A DNA stretch of 64,000 nucleotides, taken from NCBI GenBank assembly GCA_009801085.1, contig VNWV01000005.1, positions 2,852,001-2,916,000 on the forward strand, given 5' to 3'. The number at the start of each line of letters is the position of its first letter. Position 1 is the first letter of the stretch. Shown here piece after piece: positions 38,955 through 49,400 of this stretch. Position numbers and translations under genes: made by a program. This stretch comes from Lasiodiplodia sp. COLG20. Lineage: Eukaryota > Ascomycota > Dothideomycetes > Botryosphaeriales > Botryosphaeriaceae. The notes under the pieces were generated by a model. The model did no database searches. It was given only the letters and a program-made list of their open reading frames with translations, and was not told the origin of the DNA.

Positions 38955-40100
38955 ATGAGACACCTATCGTCGTCTGCTCCTTCATTTTCTTTTGTACGTA
39001 GCAGCATGATGCTCCGAAAGTCATGGCTACTGTGCTCAGTTTACTTTTTCCTGGCTCTGTGGACAGGTAGATGGATGCAAATGCAGTTGTGTTTGAGTAA
39101 TGATGCTAACTGTGTTGGTATCGCAGGTCTCGTATTAACATGGTTTTTCCTTCCCTCTCCAATCGTCGAAGACGACTACGTCTCTCTCCCCTCCAGACTG
39201 ATCAATCAACATAAAGAATTTACCCGTATTTACGAGTACGCACACCTTCGCCCCTCGTGTGAATATTTGACTGTTTTGAGCAGTGTGGCTGACATTCAGA
39301 AGAACTGCACGCTTTTTTCCACCCACTTCCTCCGATAAAGGAGCACAGCATCATTCCACCTTCTTTACAAACGCGCGTAACCACCGGTAAGCCGTTCTCT
39401 AATCTGAACCTCTCCTCCTCTGCGCATTAGCAACTCCTTCACCCAAAACTAACACCCAAACCCTCACTTCCCAGAAACTTTGCCCTCCGCTTCACCATCG
39501 ACCCAGCCAGACAATATCTGATCGTCAACGACCAACAACGCATCGCCCTCCGCAACGGCAACACAGCAGAGCGCTTCTCGGCACCCGTCTCCGTCTTCGT
39601 CCCCGTCGGCGACCTCGCCCCATCGTCCTCATCCTCATCCACCTCGTTCTCCCTCTCCCGCATCCTCCCTCCCTCCCTCTTCCCCTTTCCCTTCCCGCCC
39701 TGGTTCCACGCCGCCGACGCCACGCTCCTCTCGTGGTGGCTCGCGCCCGAAACCGCCGTGGTCCAGCTGCGCGCCTCGTGGTCGGGCGCGACCGACGAGG
39801 AAGGCTTCGGCGGGCCCATGGAGATCTGGCCCGACGACGAGAGCTGGTACGACGAATCGGATAGCAGCAGCGGTAGTGACGGCGAGCAACAGCAACAACA
39901 GAGGCGGCCGCCGGGCCCGCCGCGCGGCACGCGCCCGCTGCTCACCGTCACCGTCGTGCGCAGCCAGATCCCCAACAACGACATCATCGTCAGCGCGCCG
40001 CCACTGAGCGTCAGCCCCACGGCGACGCTGGCGTTCCGGCGCGCGGCGTTCGCGTGGCTGTTTCCGGCGTGGTTCCTGGGCGCGAGGCTGGTGGGGGCGT

Positions 40101-40131
<31 letters not shown>

Positions 40132-40387
40132 AGTGTGCTGGATGGCGGTGGCGGTGGTTGTTTTGGCGGTTGGGGTTGTTGGGTTGGTGGTGCGGAGGCA
40201 GCGGCGGAGGGCGTTGGTGGAAAGGTCTGAGAAGGCGGGTGTCAGGAGGTCGTCGGGCTGTCGACGGTGGGATTGGTGTGCGAGCGGAAGGAGGCGTGTG
40301 GGAGGAAGGGCGCGGAGCAAGAATCAGTCTGTGGACTTGTTGGAAAGTGGAGATTGTGCTTGGTTAGGGAAGGAGAGGAGGGGGTAA
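38955..40387 (+). CDS. Unrecognised membrane protein, four exons
   Basis: Exons 38955-39066, 39127-39235, 39300-39386 and 39475-40387 join in frame to 406 residues; all three introns are 60-88 bp with good branch points (gctaac, ctgac, ctaac). I do not recognise the family. The N-terminus carries a strong hydrophobic segment (SWLLCSVYFFLALWTGLVL), read across the first splice as one helix. A middle region (NFALRFTIDPARQYLIVND to VVQLRASWSGATDEEGF) looks like beta strands. An acidic Ser stretch and a Gln run follow (SDGEQQQQQ). Near the C-terminus two hydrophobic segments flank ten glycines, and a basic tail follows the second. ATGs at 39006 and 39009 are alternative starts. The exon at 39300-39386 is inferred: skipping it also keeps frame, so it could be alternative. 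Probably an endomembrane or plasma-membrane protein. Confidence 0.65.
40103..40129 (+). repeat. GGC microsatellite encoding poly-Gly
   Basis: Eight to nine GGC units in frame, giving ten consecutive glycines between two hydrophobic segments of the membrane protein. Confidence 0.8.
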
Positions 40388-41009
40388 AGACTGTTTTTTC
40401 ATAAAATGACATTTCAGGCGGTTTTAGTGGCTCTCCATCTGACTTCGAGAACAGGGGGCTAAGGTGGTTGCTTGATTGCTGTAGTAACTTGACTATTTCC
40501 AATCATTAGATCCATGAAATCAAGATCCCAGCCCGCTTAGTTGTCTAAATTCACATAGAGGCCTCCTTGAGACATTTCGGGAACTTTCAAGTCCATCAAC
40601 AGCACCCGCAGTGATAATAATCTTGAAATTCGCGCATCTTTTGAAGGCTTTCGACTGAATTGGCACTCCAGACGGTTCGCGATCCTCGATATCCTCAACG
40701 ACGCCTTCATATCAAAAGTTCCGGGGGCTGCTGAAGTGGGTATAAAATTTTCGAACTTGAATGATGCAATCAACAGGTCATCCTGCGGCCACAGTCTTTG
40801 TTTGCGGAGGGTATCGGAACAATGATAAGAGCAACGCATGGTTCACTTTTCTCCGCAATTTCCTTTGTAGAGAGATCCAATATTGATTGTAGTCACTTCT
40901 GTGTACGGAAAAGGGTGGCCCTTAGGATCATCATGCGGAGTGAAGAATACAGGAAACACGATGCCAGTGGACTTCTCAGGTCATCCTCCACGTCATTGTC
41001 CGAGCGACA
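40388..41009. other. Intergenic region between convergent genes
   Basis: 622 bp between the 3' ends of two convergent genes. It is AT-richer, with short frames only, and presumably holds both 3' UTRs. Confidence 0.4.
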
Positions 41010-41346
41010 TCAAACCGCGTTCGACATTTGCTGACTCCCTTCTGCTTGTGGTGCTGGACCCTGTGGCGCCGGGTGGCGCGTGAGGGGCGTGTGCGAAATG
41101 TTCGGCTCGGAGTGTGAGATGGGGATACGGGGTTTCTGCCGGACTTCATTGCTCAAAAGCTGTTGTTCTCGCTGCAGCCGGCGGAATTTCACCTTTCGGT
41201 GCAACCACGAAGTCAGCATAGGCATTCTCTACTTGAGAAAAGAGAGCACTTACGAGGAGGAAAACCGTGACGGCAATAAATACCAGCCAGTGAATCGTAT
41301 TGACGGCGACGGATGCAATAAGCCATGCTAAGTAAATGTTGACCAT
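41010..41346 (-). CDS. Small single-pass membrane protein (91 residues)
   Basis: Two exons on the minus strand, 41254-41346 and 41010-41192, join in phase 0 to 91 residues across a 61 bp intron with a gtaagt donor, a tgctgac branch and a ccgaaag acceptor. The first exon is nearly all hydrophobic (MVNIYLAWLIASVAVNTIHW, then LVFIAVTVFLL), one or two membrane helices. The second begins with a basic stop-transfer stretch (VKFRRLQREQQLL) and ends in a Pro/Ser/His-rich tail. The splice site falls exactly between membrane and cytosolic parts. I do not recognise a family. Length and layout suit a small organelle or ER membrane subunit, but that is inference. Easily missed by gene finders because neither exon exceeds 61 codons. 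Confidence 0.6.
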
Positions 41347-41914
41347 GGTGGTGTGATGGCGTGAAAAGAGCTGGACTGAGCTGAGCGATAAGACCGTGCG
41401 TTGGAGATGATGGACGGAGAGAGCCTGTCGAGCGAGAGAGTTTTAAGTGAGAGGGAGCGAGCTCGAGATTCTGGGGAGGCAGTCGCCGCCAGTGGTTGCT
41501 CAGCGAGGAAAGCGCCATGGTTCTACAATGGGTGCCGAAAGATCTGAGCCATCGTCTATTAGCAACTACCTACGTAAGTCGAGTGCCCTTGCTCGCGAAG
41601 ATAATTGCGGGCGGTCATTTCTTTTGGCACCTGCGGGGAGCAAACGTCATGATATGTAAAGTGTACATTTGCATCTCGAAGTACAGTTTCGAGGAACATG
41701 TTCATGGTACTGCATGATATATTACATGAATATCAACAGAAGCAAATTCGTGCAAAACAACGGTCGCTTGCGGGACCGCGAGGTATCATTTCCATAATCC
41801 TGTGCACGGCACCAGCTCCCCGTTTTGGCTGCCCATGCTCTTCCCCCGAACGCCCAAAGAAACACGCCACAGAAATCCTCCCGATTGTTCAGCTGATTTT
41901 TCTTTCTCTCCCCT
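41347..41914. other. Intergenic region between two minus-strand small membrane genes
   Basis: 568 bp holding the promoter of the 91-residue protein and the 3' end of the next gene. No protein motif or repeat seen. Confidence 0.4.
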
Positions 41915-42373
41915 TTACGGCATCTCAGCCTTGGCCCTTTCCCTCGAGTCGGCCTCCATCGGGGGCTGGTAGGCGTCCATCTCGGCCGGGTGGTAGTAGC
42001 CACCAGCGGGCGGGCCGTATTGGTAGGGCTGGAGGCCGCCTTCCTCCTGCTGGGGCGCGGCGTGGTAGCCGCCCTCGCGGGCACGGCGCTCGGCGGCTTT
42101 CTGGTTTGCGGCGCTGATCTCCTCGGCCTGGCGCTTGCGGCGCTGCCTGTTCCGGCGGATGACGCAGCAGAAGACGAAGATCGAGATGAGGCCGCCGAGA
42201 ACGAACAGGACGACGACGACGATAATGGCGATCATGCCGCCGTTGACCGTCTTCTTGGTGTTGTTGTACTCGCGATTGAAGTCGGAGTTGCTGGTTTGTG
42301 CCATTGCTGTGGTTGGGAGCAGCGCTAGGAGCAGCGAAAGCAAGGATAGCGCGATGGTCTGCGTGGGGGCCAT
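41915..42373 (-). CDS. Small type I membrane protein with signal peptide (152 residues)
   Basis: One uninterrupted frame of 152 residues. It begins with a textbook signal peptide (MAPTQTIALSLLSLLLALLP, probable cleavage after TAMA), then a short lumenal segment with an N-glycosylation sequon (NNTK). A single membrane helix follows (MIAIIVVVVLFVLGGLISIF), then CCV and a basic RRNRQRRKRQ stop-transfer. The cytosolic tail is rich in Gly/Tyr/Pro (YQYGPPAGGYYHPAEM). Upstream in-frame starts would bury the signal peptide, so 42373 is preferred. Topology fits a small surface or endosomal adaptor; tails rich in PxY-like elements can recruit WW-domain or arrestin-type partners, but none is proven here. 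No family recognised. TATA and CCAAT elements lie upstream. Confidence 0.75.
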   Translation of the reverse strand: MAPTQTIALSLLSLLLALLPTTAMAQTSNSDFNREYNNTKKTVNGGMIAIIVVVVLFVLGGLISIFVFCCVIRRNRQRRKRQAEEISAANQKAAERRAREGGYHAAPQQEEGGLQPYQYGPPAGGYYHPAEMDAYQPPMEADSRERAKAEMP

Positions 42374-43483
42374 GGTTGCGGTGTGGTTTCTGATTTTGCA
42401 ACCAGTGGTGTTGGGCGTGTGTTGCTGAGTTTTCCCCCCTTCTACGCGTCCGAGGAAACGCGGCGCCTTATGTTTGCTTATTTCGAGTGTCTGAGTTGCG
42501 TCGTTATCGGGGGTTGTTTGAGGGTGGTCGAGCACGTCGTGGAACGGTCGTGTCGAAGGTGGAAATGCGGGCAGCGTGCAGTTAAACTTCTCACTGCTTC
42601 ACCTGTGCTGCAGAATGACGACAGGCTATGGAACTTTGTCTCGAGAATCATGCATCGATGGAACGTTGGCTGGTTATATAGCAGGAGTGCTTCAAATCCT
42701 TCGGTCGCACGGGCGGCCAATGAGCGTGCGTAGCGACAGAAAAGCTGCTATTTTCAATTCACACCCAACACCGCCCGAGCGCAGGAGTGGTCAGGCTGAA
42801 ATCGACGGCCCGGTGCGTTGATCACCTTGATACGGTGCGCGCAGTGCTGGCGGTTCAACGTCAACACTGAATGTGGCAATCCGCGGTGCTGCGCTTTTCC
42901 GCATGAAGTAATTTGTGAAGGGCTGATTGGCCGGTGTACCGTGGCTGTGCGGAGCGGGAGGGCTTGGAGGATTATCGCACGTGCTGCTCTGACGACATGA
43001 ACCCTGCCGTGGAGAGCGCGGATACCCGCACCTCTCTTAGCTGCGCCTTGCGTGGCTACACGGCTGTGGCTTTTCTTTAAGCCCCGAGTTGAGACAAAGG
43101 CGGTGGCTCTTAAGGCAGCCCGTACATACTTGTACTACCGCGTCAGTCCACATCTCTCCACGCCGTCGTGAAGACGCTACTTGACCCGCGTCTGTTGCAA
43201 AGCCGATGGTAAGCGATGGCTTCAAAGGGATGCTCAGCGCAGCAGCGCTGCTACCTACAGCTTGCTCGTCGAGACGCCGGTCTTGCGCGGCTTTGATATT
43301 ATCCAATAGTATTTGGTGCTTATTTCGGGGTATCTCAAGAAGACCGAAATGTGTATAGTCGACCACCCCGCAGGCTCGTCTAGCCCGATCCTGCCGCCGC
43401 CCCAACTCCTGATATGCAGGCATGATCATACAATGCTCGTAACAGAAACGCCCTGGAAATGCAAGTGTACACGCGGCACGCCG
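42374..43483. other. Promoter of the 152-residue membrane protein and ATG101 3' region
   Basis: 1.1 kb between two minus-strand genes. It holds a TATA box and two inverted CCAAT boxes in minus-strand orientation for the downstream gene, and presumably the ATG101 terminator near 43400. No coding frame supported. Confidence 0.45.
42674..42680 (-). promoter_or_regulatory. TATA box (TATATAA) of the 152-residue membrane-protein gene
   Basis: Minus-strand TATATAA about 300 bp upstream of the start at 42373. A CCAAT pentamer sits about 40 bp further upstream (plus-strand CCAAT at 42717-42721), and a minus-strand CCAATCA lies near 42925-42930. The combination and order fit a fungal core promoter; function is inferred. 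Confidence 0.45.
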
Positions 43484-44157
43484 TCAAAATATGCCTATTC
43501 TCTGGCCCCATCCTTCTCTTTGCGGGTTCACCACAATCTGGTACGGGAACGGGTTCGTCTCGGTCGTCGTGATGGGCGGGATGTGGTCCTTGTCGCGGTT
43601 GACGATGTTGACAATCTTGAGCGCCGTCTTGTGCAGGCTCTTCTCCATCGCGCGCCTCACTTTGATGACGTCGGTCTCGTTGCGGGGCGTCGCGAGCGTG
43701 ACGTCGAGCGTCCACAGCTCCCAGCAGATCTCCTCGTCGCCGCGCCCCTTTCCCAGCCCGCCGAACGGGAAATACGATTTTCTTCGCCGCTTCTCGAAGA
43801 ACTGTATGGCCAGCTGGCCGCGGCCGCGCTGCTGGTGCCCGGCGCCCGTCTCCAGGGCGCGCACCAGCTCGGCCGCGCGGCGGTCGATCAGCGTCTCGAG
43901 GTCAACGTCGTCGATGGCCGGCAGCGTCAAGTCAAGCAGGTCGCGGTGCAGCGGAGTCACCGGCGTGAAGTAGCGATGGAAGAAGATGGTGTGCAGGATG
44001 GCTGCGCTCAGCGTGTCAACTTGGGGCGTCCGGGTGCGCCAGGGCAGCAGGGGCGGCGCAGTGCGGCAAAGGAAAAAGTACCTTTGACGATGTCCTTGAC
44101 ACAGGTGGGATCCGCGAAGACCTCGAGTACGTATTCGGGGGTGCGGCGCGGCTCCAT
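43484..44157 (-). CDS. ATG101: Autophagy-related protein 101 (HORMA-type)
   Basis: Exons 44082-44157 and 43484-44001 (minus strand) give 197 residues, the normal size. Atg101 pairs with Atg13 through HORMA domains and stabilises the Atg1 kinase complex that starts autophagy; it occurs in filamentous fungi and fission yeast but not in budding yeast. Family marks: MEPRRTPEYVLEVFADPTCV, then across the splice KDIVKAILHTIFFHRYFTPV, the acidic DDVDLETLIDRR, QLAIQFFEKRRRKSYFPFGG, CWELWTLDVTLATPRNE, and the C-terminal PPITTTETNPFPYQI. The 80 bp intron uses gtactt and a gcgcag acceptor, and joining restores KAILHTIFF. It is divergent from PEX3 with 362 bp between start codons. Confidence 0.93.
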
Positions 44158-44519
44158 GGCGGGGTGCGCTCGCGGGGTCGAGCACTCTGCGAAGGGATGA
44201 TGGGGGCTTGGAGAAGCGGCTAGCGGGTTGCAGCGGACGTCAAGAGTGGGCGGTCGGCGAGGTAAACGGAGGTGTTGAGGTTGCGATGACGGATTTACAG
44301 TGGGGTCAGAGTCGGGTGTCTTTGGGGCCGCCCGCGGGGTTTGGGCTGGCAATCTTCAAGCCCAGCTGACTCCGGCTCACTCCACGCTCGTCTGTCACGC
44401 TCCAGCCAGCCCAGAGCCCGCGCGAGCCTCGGCCCGCCCAACCTGGTCGCAACCCCAACCTCTGAGACAACCATCACTTGACAGAGCATGTAGCTGCGCC
44501 CGACACGCCAGCCAGCACT
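44158..44519. other. Divergent ATG101-PEX3 promoter
   Basis: 362 bp between the two start codons; it must serve both genes. C-rich on the PEX3 side. No TATA box seen. Confidence 0.6.
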
Positions 44520-46464
44520 ATGATATCCGCTACGCGCCGGTGGTTCAGGCGCAATCGCACCAACTTCGCCATCGGCGCCGGCGTGCTGGGCGCCGGCTAC
44601 CTTGCTGGCCAGTACCTGCTGGGCAAGCTCTCCGAAGCTCGCCAGCGCATGAGCGACGAGCGCATCGCCCGCGAGAAGTGCGCTCCAACCCGCCGCCGCC
44701 GCCAGAGCACGCCTGCTGACGACCATCTCACAGTCTGCGCCGCCGTTTCGAGCAGAACCAGGAAGACTGCACCTTCACCGTCCTCGCCATCCTGCCCACC
44801 GCCACCGAGAACATCCTCAGAGCCCTGCCCGTCGAGCAGACATTGAGCGAGCTGCAGAAGCAGAAGGCCGAGCGTCTGCAGCGCAGTGTTGCCCCGTCCG
44901 ACATCGCTTCCACCGACGCCCCCTCCGAAGCTCCGAGTGCGGCGGACGATGATGGTCGGAGCTTGAAAAGCTTCCAGAGCGAGAGCATCGTGCACGCCAG
45001 CCAGGTCGTGGGCAGTGGCAATGGAAACGGCAATGGTGAGGAGAAAAGCGACGGAGCCTCTCTGGCTCCCCCGAAACCTAAGAAGAGCAAGGCTCAGCTT
45101 TGGAACGACATGAAGATTCATTGTACGCCCTCGCACGTCCCGATTCCTGCCAAGACCTCCTAACAACTTTGTATAGCCATTGCACGAGCTTTCACCTTGC
45201 TCTACACCTTGTCACTTCTTACCCTCTTGACTCGCATCCAGCTCAACCTTCTCGGTCGTCGCAACTACTTAGCCAGCGTCGTCACTTTGGCTTCGCCCCC
45301 TGCCCATGGGACCGGTATCAGCCTGGAGAACCACGAAGATGACAATGTCGAGCAAGCGTACGGCAATGACTTTGAGACAAACCGCAAATACCTTTCGTTT
45401 AGCTGGTGGCTCCTGCACCGCGGCTGTAGGGACATCATGGAGAAGGTGGTCTCGGCCGTAATGGATGTGTTCGGTCCATTGAACCCACGTGAAGAAATCA
45501 CGCTCGAGAGGCTATCTGAGTTGACGCTCGAGGTGCGGAAGAAGGTTGAAGGTGCTACAGAAGATGAGCGGAGGTGAGCCATTCTTTACGGTGGGTTGTA
45601 GAAGAGCTTGGCCCTTCTCAAATTCTCGTCCGAGATGTTGCATCTGTTACACAGGTGGTTGGAGACTACGTCTGGGTGCTCTTGTGCAACCTCAAGGCGC
45701 ACATGTGCATCTGGATATTGACTTCAACTGTCCGTATAGGGGTGGCAGTGTCTCTTGGAACACGAAAGGGCAAAGTCTTCTGCAATCCGCTGCCTCGGGT
45801 GGCGCAAAGGCATGTGCTAAAGTATCACAGGACGAGAAAGTGGCTCGCATATCTTCTTCCTCCGGCTGACAAAGAGTCCTACGTGCTCTCCGAGTCTGGC
45901 ATGGCGACCGAGGAGAATCCGGCCAGTTCCGAGGACAACACTCCTCTTCGCCGCTTACTTGACGAGACATCTGACATCATCGAGTCACCTTCGTTTGCTC
46001 ACGTCCTGACACTTCTTCTCGACACGACCTTCTCTGTCCTGATCGACGGCAAGATTGCCACGCTCTCGTACAAGCTGCCGCCCGTGTCTGCTGATTCTGC
46101 GCGTGTCATTGAGCTTACCGACCCTAATTCGGCCAAGACCAAGGTTGCGAACACCCTTGCAATTTTCTGCCGTCAAGCGCATGTAATTGGGAGCGGCACG
46201 AACAATGAGTATCTCTCGGCAATGGAGAACGTGCGCGACCTCGAAGCATTCGCTGCTGTTGTTTACAGCAGCAACTTTGACTTCGAGCCGCCCGAGGACG
46301 TTGGCAAAGGCACGGAAACGCGCCCGACGACGTCCAGGACATCAATTGCGGACGAACCTGCATTCGCCGCGCTCGGGGGAGAGGCGAGCATAATAGAAAA
46401 GGACAGCGGCTTCGAAGCAGCATGGGGGAAGGCCGTGGGCAAGGAAGAGGCGAGGGAAGCTTGA
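44520..46464 (+). CDS. PEX3: Peroxin-3, peroxisomal membrane biogenesis factor
   Basis: Exons 44520-44677, 44734-45122, 45177-45573 and 45831-46464 give 525 residues. Pex3 is an anchor for Pex19 and builds the peroxisomal membrane. The N-terminus has basic residues (RRWFRRNR) and then the membrane anchor NFAIGAGVLGAGYLAGQYLL. After the first splice comes the family segment ENLRRRFEQNQEDCTFTVLA; then a variable Ser/Glu loop, KAQLWNDMKIH joined to SIARAFTLLYTLSLLTLLTR, SWWLLHRGCRDIMEKV, NPREEITLERLSELTLEVRK and KWLAYLLPPADKESYVLSES, ending LRRLLDETSDIIESPSFAHV. The third intron (45574-45830, 257 bp) is several times longer than its neighbours but has a clean donor, a gctaaag branch and a cacag acceptor, and removing it restores family continuity. 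Intron 2 splits the T of a Ser codon. Confidence 0.92.
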
Positions 46465-49400
46465 GGTGTACGAATTGAACTCAGGGGTTGTACAATAGCG
46501 GCCATTCGGCCGGAACTGATACCCAGGGAATGAGAAATGCTTTCGTGGCAGCTTGGCGCTCGATGCATCGTGAGTTTCCCCGAAGTGTGCTGCAGGAGGT
46601 CAATAGCGCGGCCAACGAGAATAGAAGTTCCGGTCAGCCAGAACATGTCCGAGTGTTTTTGGGTTGACAGGTCGCCGGTGCCCAGGGGCTCACGGAGCTG
46701 CGGTCGGCAATTGCTGGATTATCGATACTCCACATGCTCGCCTAACGGACGTACACGAACGCGCGGTGCAGGCGTCTCCCCGTGGATCGAAATTTCTCGG
46801 GGGTGTGGGAGAAATGTGGAGCCTGGGGCGAAGGATTGCAAGACCAGGCTGTTGGGAAGAGCCCTCGGTTCGGGGCAAGGCTTCTGAGTCGTTGGCCGTG
46901 GTGGTGGTGGCGGCAGTGGTTTCTGTTGGCCGCGTGCCGCCCCCGTCTCCCCCTCGTCTTCCTTCCCCATACATGCACTCCGGTGCTCCACTTCTCGCGC
47001 ACGCGTGCATCAGGGCCGATCCCCAAATTCCGGTTACTCGCGTCGAGCATAACTCCTTTCTGACGAGAGTAATTCGGAGCGCACCGGATTCGCGGGCGAG
47101 ATTGGCAAGTGTCCGGATCCGCACCAACAACTTGCTGCACTCGATGCGTCACCAACTCCAAGCCGATTGCCATTTCGAGTAGCACGTGATGCGGGTGAAT
47201 GCGGCTCGTCGGATAGCGCACTCCTGCCTCGGCCAATCCGTCGCACCTATCCAAACATCCATTTTGGGAAGCTTACAGGGTCAGTCGAGATAGAGCACCA
47301 GCTGTGTAGTGTTGTTAGCAGGTGGCAGACAGAAGTGAGGGAGCCTGTGCTACAGTGACGCAAGCCATGTCGTGCAGATATCATGAGAGGGCCAAGAAAA
47401 CTGGCCCATGAACTCATAGCTCGAAGGAACTTTGAACTTCCGTCGCCTTCCGCAGCAGCACTTCAGCTCCTCCCAACGTCCAAACTTTCTCCCTCGCGCA
47501 CCCGTTTGCAGTGAACGTCCCTGTCGCCCAGTGTGCCGTTTGGTGTCTCCACGGAAACAACAATGTCGAGCAGGAAACAGCCTCGTCCCAAGGCCTTTCG
47601 CCCGACGCCGAAGCGAATGCCTGCGCAACGCTGAAACGTCCTCTCGCAAAAGAACCATTACCGCCCTCGCATACTTTCAGCACGGATGCAGCTCTTGTAT
47701 CTCTCTTATCGCACACGGACAGGAATCCTTTCGTTTACGACCGCGCTGCGAGCCGCCAGAGGCACCGCGCACGCAATATCCGTGCCGCCTCAACGTCGTG
47801 GCCGCGCGCGCCCCGGAGCGCACCTGCGTCTCGTCTGTTCACCCCGCGTTTCATCAGCAGCGATCGCAATGAAGTGTTTGCAGGAATTCTGGCCAGGTGG
47901 TGCGTGGGCTGAAAAGAGAAAAAAAAAAAAAGTTAGCATATGAAGATGGCATTATGCTGGGCGGTAAGAGAAGGGACGATGAATTAAGAGGTGGATGGCC
48001 ATGGCGCCAAGTGCCAATCTTCGCCGAGAAAGCAACTAAGCCGAGGCAGAGGAAAGAACGACAACGGCAGCGGAGCGGAGGTGCATTTGCATTGGCATGG
48101 CGGAGAGATGTGGAGGGGTGGAAAGCGGGGTGGGAGGGGCAGCCAAAGCCCCGGTGCCACGAAAGGGAAGGAGAGAAAAAAAAAGATTCTGCAACTCCAC
48201 CATCTGGGTAAGGGGAATATTCTCAAGAGGAGGGAAAAGAGCCGGACGGGCAATGAACGTCTAGCGTCCCAACTGCCGCGAACCAGCTACATGGTTTTCC
48301 TATGCTGCTTCGTCCGGGGAAGGCGAGTATGTGCTGGTCGACCGGACACAGGCACCGGCGCGTCGAGTGGCTGGGAGACGTTGTTCGCGGCGGATGATCC
48401 GCTGGCTAGTTGGCCGCCCGAGTGTCTTGCCTGCATTAGGCCCCAGGATTTTCTCTTCTTTTGTCTACTTCTGAGAGTCGGTCTGGGGCAGCTCTTGTGG
48501 AGAGCCCCATCTTACATCACCTTCCTAGCAAGCAAGACGGTTTGATGAACGACATCCTAGTCGTTTCTTGCATTCGGCGGTAGGAGATCATCTTCAACCG
48601 TCGCCGGTTGATGGGTCTCCCGCATGTCTGGTGCTGCCGTAGCGCTGTCGATGATGAATGAAGCTCTGGGCGGAGGAACAGACCAGTGCCTGTTTCGGGA
48701 TGCCATCCCTACAAGCAGCAGAGAGCATCCATGCATAACATCTTCAAGACGATTGTATATCTTGGCTCATTTTGGACAACGGTACTTCAGTGTATGCTCG
48801 CCGCATCGTCCGATTGGCCGGCCCGCATTGCAGCTCGAGCAGACCTCTCCCTAACGCCTTGACGGATGTTGCACTGGTATTGCAACCGGGTCGAAGTTTG
48901 AAAAGCGGGATTAGGTTTCCCGCGGCCACCACAAAGACGGTCGACAACTTGCATCATCCCAGCCGGCCGCATACCAGGCGCGTCGGCGGTCGCTGCCGCT
49001 TACGGCAGTGCTTATTTCAGACGGCTGGCAAAGTCCGATCCCTGTTTGGCCGACATTAACGGACGGGCAGTGCCGGAGGGATTCTCATGAAAAATTGAAG
49101 GCGTTGACAGAGATTTACTTCATCTCACGTCCGCCAAGAACGCCGGGCGTTCGGCAGTCTTCGTGTACAGTCGGCAAAACATGTGTCACTTGTTACCACA
49201 CGCGCCAACTCGCGGTAGTGCGACGTAATGCTCCCATGTCGAGAGGCTCCATCTCCGAGAACAGATCGGGTAGGCGGCTGACTCGCGGACGACTCCAAGG
49301 ACAAGCAACGATCGCCTCGGATCAAGCCACTGACGCCGCAGGGCTTTTTCCCGCGCAGCGCCCAGAGCACGCCGCGCACGCCCAGACGGCGGCAAGCAAC

